A stretch of DNA of 64,000 nt from Odiellus spinosus (Eukaryota > Arthropoda > Arachnida > Opiliones > Phalangiidae), in contig OY987225.1 of the NCBI GenBank assembly GCA_963920705.1, forward strand, positions 11,851,334 to 11,915,333, in the 5' to 3' direction. Within the stretch, counting starts at the first letter, position 1, and each line of letters opens with the position of its first letter. This document shows positions 57,042 to 64,000 of this stretch, piece after piece. The notes below the pieces were generated by a model. It was not told where the DNA came from, ran no database searches, and saw nothing but the letters and a program-made list of their open reading frames with translations. Made by a program: the position numbers and the translations under genes.

Positions 57042-57465
57042 CAGCGAAGACTCCGATGAATATTCGAACTAAACGGGCAAAGAGTGTTGAATTCTAACAC
57101 AATTAATTTTTGATTATATTTATGTTTTTTCACTAATGGTGTCTTTCTTTAAATATTCAATATTTTTAAATTCAGAGGTTAATCGTAATAAACAAAAAAC
57201 TAGTACTGGTGTACTTTCTAATGTTGTTTCGTTATGTTATGAATTATACAGAATACTTGATCGCAATAAACAAAATATAACAGCATATAAACTGCAAAAC
57301 GCCGACGTTCTATAACACCGAACTTATCCACTCAATCTCGATAGCAGACGATATTGCAGACAGACATCGCAAGAGAAAAACAAGTTGATTAATAAGTATG
57401 GGGTCGATGGTGGCGACCCCATATCGGACGTTTTTCTCAGGGCTCTTCTTTCGTTGGGGCGACTA

Positions 57466-58925
57466 TAGTTCCCTGCACTTAAACTAAACAACCCATGAAG
57501 AACCTCGAATAGATGGCGCCACCGGAGGTATCATATACTATTCGAGATCGGAAAAACTATGATAATTACAACTTCAACCTTGGGATCCCTGCAAAGCTCA
57601 AAACTCTCCGACTCTCCCTCACCCTTTTACACTGCTAACCAATCACTTAACTGATATATCGACTTCTATAAAAAAATATAGTTCGTGGGGATATTAGCGA
57701 GTATTCTTGAAGAAACACATAAAAATCGCAAAATTTGTTAATATTGAATCTCAGGCTTACATTACGTATACATTTTGTAAGTTAAATAACTCTTGAGTAA
57801 TTTTTTGACTTACTAAGAAATGTAAAAAATTAAAGTTTAAAAAACAAATTACATTGCTGCTGAAAGCCCCATCGTCCATAACGATTATTCTCGCCACCGC
57901 CTAAGTTAGCGAAGCCAAAACAGTACAATGGTGATAGGGGTAGGATTGAATATGAGGGTAAATGAAAACTTTTATCACTTTCTGGATTTTAGATTTTTGT
58001 GAATCTACGTTATCGAAAACCAAGTAAAATATCAACTCTAATTTTTAAGCGTCTCCTAAATACGAACGAAAGATTAGAACAAGTTGTCTGCTACAAAAAA
58101 AAAAAAAAGGCATTGATCCCCTGTGTTTCCATTTCTGAGGCAAACAATAGGCATTCTAGCAAAACTCCACGTGCTCGTGTGTATAGTTTATATTACCATA
58201 TCCTCCTACTTTACGCGTTACGCTTTATTTAGGAGAATATGATATTACCAATGCAAGGGAACCCCCTTCACAATCAAAGAGGTTCCAAGCAATACAACCA
58301 ACTCTTTCAATGAAAGCGTGCGAGTTTCAATTTCATTTATTTTTAGGCTTACCATTTTTAAGAGAGATTATAATTTTTACGATGCTTAAACAGGTGTCGT
58401 GAGTTAGATAAACTTATTTAGTTGAACTAAAAGTTTTTAAATGAAGGAAAACACGTTTCGAACAGTTGCGGTTGCTATGAAATTTATTTAGCATGGTTAT
58501 ATGTATGATATCTATGGTTTCTCTGGGGCCGGGTGTTTGCCTTGGAATTTCAAGCAGAGAAGGTACATGCTATTTTTATAACAGACTACTATGTCCGATC
58601 TTTAAAAACTTTTCTATCATATTTAGGAGAGGCGTAAAAATAATAGTTGTTATTTTTCTTAGGTTTTCGATAACGTAAATTCAGAAAAACGTAAAACCAA
58701 TAAAGTGGTACATCAGTTATCATTTACCGTTTAACCTAACCCTAAACGTTTATATCCAGATACGGAATCAAAATCTGTGTATGGAAGGGAGTTATGGTTT
58801 TGAATATTTTGGCGTTTCTTAATTTTTCGCTTTGTTTTGCTTATTTCAAAATTTTTAATTGTTCATCCTGTACACTTTAGTAGGGAATTACCCTTACCGA
58901 ATAGCTATTAATTGGGAGAGCTTAC
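57466..58925. other. Noncoding, with a 53-bp copied arylsulfatase exon piece
   Basis: 58258-58310 reproduces coding sequence of the arylsulfatase exon (inverse of 54032-54083) with one or two differences, but nothing of the exon extends on either side. The rest has only short frames and an A-rich run at 58097-58110. Confidence 0.6.
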
Positions 58926-59611
58926 TGTGAAGAAATTAAATTCGCGGACTGAAACACGTATTTAATTATTAATTGAGACTCCGAGCGTAGCACTAAATAT
59001 ATCTCGCGTAGTAGAAAATAGTTTGGACAACGTTTAAAACTTAAAACAAATAAAACTTTATTATTAAACTGCACTTAGTTCAATTTTTGGGGCGGCGCAC
59101 ATTGCTAAAACCCGCCAATTTCTATCTTCACTTTTTACAAGAGACGCGCGATGCCTAACCAGCACGGGTTAAATTCTTATTCATTCTACTCTTCCGAAAC
59201 CTTTTATTTTTCGGTTTCCGACGAATATTCGTTTTGGGGACTTCTTTGCCCCCTACCTTGGTCACTCAGTGACCATGGGAACTTTTTCTTATTAGGTAGG
59301 GAATCTCCCTTCCTATAATTATTTGGGCTTAAACCCCCTTTTTTTGACACATTTTCTATGTACATTTCCTGCCCAAAAACACACTTTTGTTGTTGCAAGA
59401 GAGAAACTACAGATTCACGGCGCCAAGTTCTGAAATTCTTCGTGAAAAAGAGGGGCGCGGGGACCACACCTTGGTGGTTCTCTCTCTCTCGCCAACAAGA
59501 GTATATAACATTTTTTGAGAACGAATAGGGTACATTAAAATTATATTTTAAACACTGGATAAAACAGTAAAAAAAAGTAATAACACGTTCAAATCAATTT
59601 TATTTTTAACA
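58926..59611 (-). repeat. Probable 3' LTR of the second BEL/Pao element
   Basis: On minus, the purine tract AAAAGTGGGGAGG is followed by TGTTAAAAATAAAATTG at 59611. A polyadenylation-like AATAATAAAG lies near 59063. An ACA at 58928-58926 is a possible right end, but the matching 5' LTR lies outside the window. A word resembling a primer site (TTGGCGCCGTGAATC on minus, about 59434) occurs inside and argues for caution about the border. Confidence 0.45.
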
Positions 59612-59664
59612 ACCTCCCCACTTTTGAACAGTGTTCAGAAACTCCAAAAAATACTATAATTAAC

Positions 59665-60669
59665 TTAATTTTCTAGCGGATACAACATTTGGATGCTTAA
59701 ACGATTCCCATTGGGTAACCGTACCATACACGACCTCACAACGCCATTCCTACCCTGCATTGTTTCCTCAATAACCGCGACCTTCCACATTAATCGTGGA
59801 AGCTTACTCTCTTCTATCATGACTACGTCATCAATCTTTAAACTTGCGGACGGAGTACGGGATGGTTTGTGATGGGCCGAGCGTAATTCTAACAAATAAT
59901 TGTTTTTCCATCTTAACCAAAAACGATCTAATAATGACTGTCTATATTTCAGTCTTTTTGTTAATTCTTGCTGAGTTGCACTCTGCGTTTGATTATTCAA
60001 GTATACTCGCGAAGGCAATGAAATCAAACGACCTCCGATCAAAAAATGAGCGGGGTTAAAAGAGTCGGTTCTCCCGCCCCCTCGTACACGAAACTGATCG
60101 GGCGCGAATTTATAGTCGCCTCGATTTCGACTAAAAGTGTTTCCAGCTCCTCGTGTGTGAGCCGGGCTTTACCGATAGTCTTGCGAAGGGAGGATTTCAC
60201 GGAACGAGCCATTCGCTCCCAAAACCCTCCCCACCAAGCCGCTCTATCAGCGATATACCTTAGAAATCAAACTTTGTATTTCGTTAGGAAAACCCAATAT
60301 TTCTCCGCGCTATTGATTTCTTTTGCAGACAAAGTGCCGCTAATTAATTATTCCTTTTTAACTGAATTTATAAGATTTTGAGCATATCGCTTTATCCAAG
60401 CGGTTATCCTAAAAACCAGAGCAGCGCACCTATAGTTCTCTAGCTTAAGAAGGGGTTCACGTGTTTCAGTTACAATGGCCAAATTGGCTTCAGTTTTCCC
60501 TCTCATTTCTACCTTAACTACTTGGTTTTCCTCATCAACCTTTTCTAATTTAGATTCAGTTTTATCGCCACTCGATAACCATGTGGGCCCGTGAAGCCAA
60601 AGTTGGGAGCTACTAAATTCTTCAATGGTTTTACCGGGTTCTCTTTTCCCGCCACGTGATTCCGACAGG
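59665..60669 (-). pseudogene. BEL/Pao integrase, core deleted
   Basis: After the insertion, minus-strand sequence continues the RNase H-integrase linker (LWLHGPTWLSSGDKTESK near 60600) and an integrase N-terminal-like helix region (FRITAWIKRYAQNLINS, about 60400). It then jumps to the end of the catalytic core (AAWWGGFWERMARSVKSSLR, about 60240), so the segment with both catalytic Asp residues is missing. The C-terminal domain is present (IGGRLISLPSR, SLKIDDVVMIEESK, VRSCMVRLPNGN). There is a frameshift near 60050. It ends at TAG 59667-59665. Confidence 0.82.
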
Positions 60670-61537
60670 GGGAAGCCCCCAATATAGCGGTCTGCTTAAC
60701 AGCGGTTCAAAAACAGCGGTTCCCAAAACAGCGGTTCCTAAAACAGCTTTTCCCAAAACAGCGGTTTAGTCATTTGAAAGTGCCCCAAAACAGCGGTTTA
60801 GTCATTTGAAAGTGCCCCAAAACAGCGGTTCCCAAAACAGCGGTTAGTCATTTGAAAGTGTCCCAAAATAGCAGTGGTGTGAAAATCGTTTGCCAGCGAA
60901 ATTTTACTATTATTAATTTTATTGGATTAAATGATCGAAATATTTAGGTTAGGTTAGGTTAGGTTTTTAACTCAATCGATCATTTCGACCCAGATCTATT
61001 GCAGTATGGGGGAATAAGATAAAAAAAAATTTAGAGCAACACCATACAAAAGAGCGTTAAATTTAGGCCAGACATGCCCTGCTTTTTAAAAAGGTTCGAA
61101 TATTTTTTAAATAAAAAATAGTTGGAAACTCTGGGCATAAGTTTTTTATGTCATTGATTATAAATTTGTTCTTGTAATGTAAGTGCCATATATCTAAAGG
61201 ATGATTATAAAATATGCGAGCGTGGGCGTGGGCGTGGGTTAGTCCTCAGCGGCACGATTTCTTATCACTTAAGACATCAATCAAATCTCACTTATCACCA
61301 TAAGTTCGTATTCAAGATTGCAATTGTTCCCCCATTGTTTCTCTTATCCTAACAGATATTCCGCGATTTCCCAAAATAGCGGCCGCTATTTCCCAAAATA
61401 GCGGATTTCAGAGATTTTCATTCCCAAAATAGCAGTTCCCAATAGAGCAGCTGCTGTTTCTTAATAGCGGCCGCTGTTTTGGGATCCGCTGTTTTGGGAT
61501 CCGCTGTTTTGAGGAACCGCTGTTATGGGGTACACCC
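60670..61537. mobile_element. 868-bp nonautonomous element built of AACAGCGG motifs, 8-bp target duplication
   Basis: CCGACAGG at 60662-60669 and 61538-61545 is an exact 8-bp duplication in the BEL pol sequence. Ends are GGGAAGCCCCCAATATAGCGG and the inverse of GGGTGTACCCCATAACAGCGG. The left 200 bp contains about eight copies of CCCAAAACAGCGGTT, three of them in a larger unit with TAGTCATTTGAAAGTGCCCC. The right 170 bp contains the same word inverted or as CCCAAAATAGCGG, with two GCGGCCGC palindromes. There is no coding region. The 8-bp duplication fits hAT- or P-type integration, but the superfamily is unassigned. Confidence 0.87.
60944..60963 (+). repeat. Four TTAGG units (arthropod telomere-type motif)
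   Basis: Four consecutive TTAGG repeats lie inside the AACAGCGG element. Shorter runs occur at about 2194-2210 and 6916-6926. Confidence 0.85.
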
Positions 61538-61545
61538 CCGACAGG

Positions 61546-62029
61546 AAGGGTCTACTAATTTTTGAATCTCTTTCACCCTGTTCGAAACAAAGGGCTTCCA
61601 CATTCGAACCACCCGTGGAGAATATTCCAAAGTTTCAATTAAATTCGCCATTAGTCTAGCACCCAAAATACCATCCATCAATTCTAACCTGGGAATGATA
61701 GGGGTTTGTAACGGAGAGACTTGCGCTTTCGACGCTGTAAGAGTGGTGTGCTCCTGACCATTGGAATATTTACTTCTTAAATAAATTACTCCAGCGTACG
61801 CATTTTTACTAGCGTCCACAAAATCATGCATTTCTATTTCGGGTTCTAAATTTCTCGGCTCATTTACGAAATAATATCTGGTGATCGCTATCGATAATAA
61901 TTGTGGGAGCTCGCGACACCAAACTCCAAAATCCCGCGAGAGTTCGTCGGTAAGGGGCACGTCCCATTCTAACCCTTTTCTCCAAATTTCCTCAAAAAGT
62001 AGTTTCGCTCGTATCGTGAAAGGGGCCAA
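61546..62029 (-). pseudogene. BEL/Pao RNase H
   Basis: The minus-strand frame starts PFTIRAKLLFEEIWRKGLEW (about 62020), then IEMHDFVDASKNAYAGVIYL (RNase H first Asp, about 61825), TASKAQVSPLQTPIIPRLEL and RMWKPFVSNRVKEIQKLVDP. It is interrupted by the 868-bp element. The usual WSDS segment before RMWKPF is missing, a small deletion. Confidence 0.85.
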
Positions 62030-63099
62030 AAGCCCGAGGGGGTCAAAAGTACGAGCTACTGCTCTTAATACCCAGCGTTTCGTGCTTTCTCTTTTTAACT
62101 GGAATTGTAAGAGTTCGCTTAAGTCATACTTAAAAATGTCAAGGAACTCGTTTCAAGTCATACCTAAAACTTTTGTAGTTTCCTGATTTTCCTCGCTATT
62201 CATTTCATTATACCTTTGAATTTTATTACTCTCGCTCCATTTTTCCCGTATTTTGTCCGAATTGCTATGGAACTTTCTCATTTTCATTCCCGCTGTGCCC
62301 AAAATATCAGAGGCCTGACTAATCGTTTGATCGGCTTCTAGTTCGCCTTTCTCCCCCGATATCAAATCATCTACATAGAGATCATTTGAAAGGGTTCCAC
62401 TAGCCCTTTTAAGCGATAACGAATACTTCTTGGCGTGATACTTAATTGTCGCCGCTAACAAGAACGGACTAGCCGTACAACCGAAAGGGACTCTTAGTGA
62501 TTCTATAAATCACTAAATATTCTTTATTTGGGCCCGCTAAACCTTTAACCCAGAAAAATCTTAGGGCATACCTGTCTCGCTCGACCACGCTAATTTGGTG
62601 AAAGGCCTTTTCAACGTCTCCCGTAAAGGCTACTCTATGTTTTCTAAATTTCACCGAAATTGTGAATAGTTCGGGCATGAGATTGGGACCAGCCTCGAGA
62701 CAATCATTGAGAGAGGGAGAATTTTTCGAGTGCGAGGAGGCGTCGTAAACTATTCTTAGCTTGGTAGTTAAACTACTTTCTCTTACAACCCCCTGTGAGG
62801 GATATAGTAACAAGTTTTTGGCTGAATTTGATTGCACGTGTCACTCACCCTTTCTATGATTCCCGTTTTTAATTGCTCGTGTATGATCTCGTCATATTTT
62901 TCTGTCTTTGGGATTTGATTGTAATTTTCTAAATAAACTAATAGTTCGCCTCTTCGCCACTTCGAAATTATCTCCCATCTGCTCTTTGTTGGGTTTCCAA
63001 GGGAGGGTGACTTCATAACGTCCTTCCTTAAAACAAATATTTTCCTCAAAATTTATAAGAGTAGCTTCTATTTGCTTATTTTCAGTTTCTGCGCAATCT
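62030..63099 (-). pseudogene. BEL/Pao reverse transcriptase
   Basis: On minus: GRYEVTLPWKPN (about 63020), a stop or frameshift, EIIHEQLKTGIIERVSD (about 62890), another frameshift, SQGVVRESSLTTKLRIVYDA (about 62800), FTGDVEKAFHQI (first catalytic Asp, about 62610), and after a frameshift near 62490 LLAATIKYHAKKY and YVDDLISGEKG (active site, about 62375). It is separated from the RNase H frame by a further frameshift near 62150. Confidence 0.87.
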
Positions 63100-63107
63100 G
63101 TAATACC

Positions 63108-63866
63108 AGGAGTAACATATCATAACCTCCCTTCGGGAGGGAAGTATACAAGCGAGCATATTTACGCGGGACATCCTCGTACCACTAATTCCAACGCGCA
63201 TCAATACACCGTAATAAGGCTAGCAAAAAATAGCGCCGCCGCCGTGAAGCCAGTTAGTATTCTTGCGCGTGATAGCGTCGTCTGAATCATGATTATACAA
63301 GGTTTTTCGTGATCCGTATGGGAAACTGAGGATTCTATTTATTATAGGTTTGATTAAAAATTTAATATTATGGGAGAGTTATTCGATACGGCCGCGAATA
63401 AATGTATATCCGTAATCACAAACCCAGAGTTTTTAAGACAAATACCAAAAGGTAAAATTCTGGCTTAGCTGGAGGACAATATAAAAGTAATTTATAATGG
63501 TTTTCTTACTTGTTTCGATAATTTCTTCCTGGGTTCTCCTTCTTCAATTTCATACGACACAGATCTACGTTTACAAATATATGTCTGTGTACTTTTATTT
63601 ACCATATCCTTCAAAAAGGTATTGCACTGCGTTTCGGCATCCATCTTAATTCCTTTTCTTATCGCGGTCGCCAAGACGGTATCAGCTGATCACTGAACTA
63701 CTTAGCAACGACCATAGCAAAGACTATACGTTCAGTTGCCTAGTTCACGCGCGCTATGTCTATATATGGTATTTGGCGGAAAGAGGATATCCCGCGACTT
63801 TTAAATTGCGTCTATGGGCCGTTGTATACTTCCCTCCCGAAGGGAGGTTTTATTATGTTACTCCTG
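63108..63866. mobile_element. 759-bp DNA element with 8-bp target duplication, carrying a promoter and a first exon
   Basis: GTAATACC occurs at 63100-63107 and 63867-63874. Removing the insert and one duplicate restores the BEL reading (MGITDCAE), which proves the insertion. Ends are AGGAGTAACAT and ATGTTACTCCTG. Just inside each end is a palindromic CCTCCCTTCGGGAGGG block, and the inverted repeat extends about 43 bp (to GTATACAA). Minus-strand sequence holds a short exon (63644-63510). It looks like an internally deleted copy of a larger transposon that kept the 5' end of its gene. Confidence 0.9.
63510..63644 (-). pseudogene. First coding exon of an unidentified transposon gene
   Basis: ATG at 63644-63642 opens 45 codons (MDAETQCNTF... 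through KRRSVSYEIEEGE to KKLSKQ). The exon ends exactly before GTAAGA, a strong donor, in phase 0. About 115 bp upstream of the ATG on minus is a TATA-like CATATATAGAC (63767-63757). No acceptor or downstream exon is seen before the element end, so the gene is truncated. No family is recognised; the exon is rich in Lys and Glu and has no THAP or BED finger. Confidence 0.5.
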
Positions 63867-63874
63867 GTAATACC

Positions 63875-64000
63875 CATTGACTCTAGGCTCCAAAAACTTT
63901 GTAACAGCTCTGACACTAAATTGTCTTCCGATCGGGCTATCACGTGGTTTACCGCAATTGAATTTACCCCTATTGATAAACCTTCTCCTTCCGATCTCCC
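63875..64000 (-). pseudogene. BEL/Pao pol linker, continues beyond window
   Basis: On minus, the words ELLQSFWSLESMGI precede the inserted element and continue past it, matching the protease-RT linker (FWNLESLGI) of the BEL element at 48.45 kb. Confidence 0.75.

Larger units (their letters stand above)
54569..57465. mobile_element. Inverted dimer of a DD82E Tc1/mariner-superfamily transposon
   Basis: Both outer ends are the same (3') terminus: TAGTCGCCCCAACGAAAGAA at 54569 and its inverse ending at 57465, with TA on each side (54567-54568 and 57466-57467). The arms converge on a ~45-bp loop (about 56083-56131). Each arm runs from the loop through a transposase copy to the terminus, so the two transposase copies are head to head. 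The left arm carries a 279-bp deletion near the transposase start, and the right arm lacks about 440 bp of the transposase C-terminal coding region. Confidence 0.92.
58926..64000 (-). mobile_element. Second BEL/Pao element, minus strand, 5' part outside window
   Basis: Read on minus from 64000: pol linker, RT, RNase H, integrase (central part deleted), polypurine tract and the start of a 3' LTR at 59611. It differs from the BEL element at 45.7-52.9 kb in sequence throughout and is more decayed. Two nonautonomous DNA elements sit in it (60670-61537 and 63108-63866). Confidence 0.88.

Noticed and set aside
59204-59467. 87-codon minus-strand frame, considered as gag of another retroelement because of a nearby TTGGCGCCGTGAATC
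   Set aside because: It lies in the probable 3' LTR of the second BEL element, has no gag motif, and no LTR or gag continuation supports a second element.
60046-60381. 111-codon plus-strand frame
   Set aside because: Antisense to the BEL integrase core-end and C-terminal region read on minus.
1-64000. tRNA, rRNA, CRISPR arrays, bacterial operons or phage modules
   Set aside because: None seen. Introns, LTR retrotransposons and DNA transposons show a eukaryotic chromosome; direct repeats here are contiguous tandems, not spaced CRISPR repeats.

Overview
This is AT-rich eukaryotic DNA, most likely from an insect or another arthropod. The evidence is short GT-AG introns (58, 61 and 82 bp are visible), TTAGG-type simple repeats, an animal arylsulfatase gene fragment, and a transposon set (Ty3/gypsy, BEL/Pao, PIF/Harbinger, mariner-like, an IS630-Tc1-mariner group with 82-residue D-E spacing, P-element-like) typical of arthropod genomes. 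No species can be named from the sequence alone. There are no operons, tRNA or rRNA genes, or CRISPR arrays. The window is a graveyard of nested mobile elements with one recognisable host gene fragment.

Layout. 1-7.0 kb: two direct copies of a roughly 2.2-kb noncoding repeat flank a two-gene PIF/Harbinger transposon (MADF-domain gene 2381-3228 +, DDE nuclease gene 3560-~4680 -, both with introns). 7.0-10.4 kb: a Ty3/gypsy element with its 5' LTR, tRNA-Leu-type primer site, gag, protease, RT and RNase H, but no integrase. 10.4-17.1 kb: inverted-repeat elements, a tandem array carrying telomere-like GGTTAGG runs, and relics of a 14-bp satellite family. 17.1-19.5 kb: the 3' half of a second Ty3/gypsy element. 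19.5-23.1 kb: short tandem repeats, no gene. 23.1-26.3 kb: a DD82E transposon nested in an older TIR element. 26.3-31.3 kb: tandem repeats and mariner-like transposase fragments in opposite orientations. 31.4-34.2 kb: a 2.8-kb element with ~280-bp TIRs around a decayed gene of a transposon-associated family. 36.1-37.3 kb: a probable LINE remnant. 38.0-39.0 kb: 66 tandem 14-bp units arranged in four sequence blocks. 39.5-45.3 kb: long-TIR elements, an AACCTTACC tandem array and pieces of a P-element-like transposase. 45.67-52.88 kb: a BEL/Pao element delimited by a 5-bp target duplication and interrupted by two insertions. 53.6-54.3 kb: two arylsulfatase exons on the minus strand. 54.57-57.47 kb: an inverted dimer of the DD82E transposon, a huge imperfect palindrome. 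58.9-64.0 kb: a second, minus-strand BEL/Pao element, broken by two nonautonomous elements with clean 8-bp target duplications.

Almost every reading frame is broken, so most products are annotated as pseudogenes. The Harbinger nuclease is the best preserved: splicing two short introns yields one continuous frame containing all three catalytic acidic residues, although no start codon is visible. The arylsulfatase exons are open and splice cleanly. The other exons of that gene are not visible, and the DD82E dimer lies just upstream of the first visible exon, possibly inside an intron.
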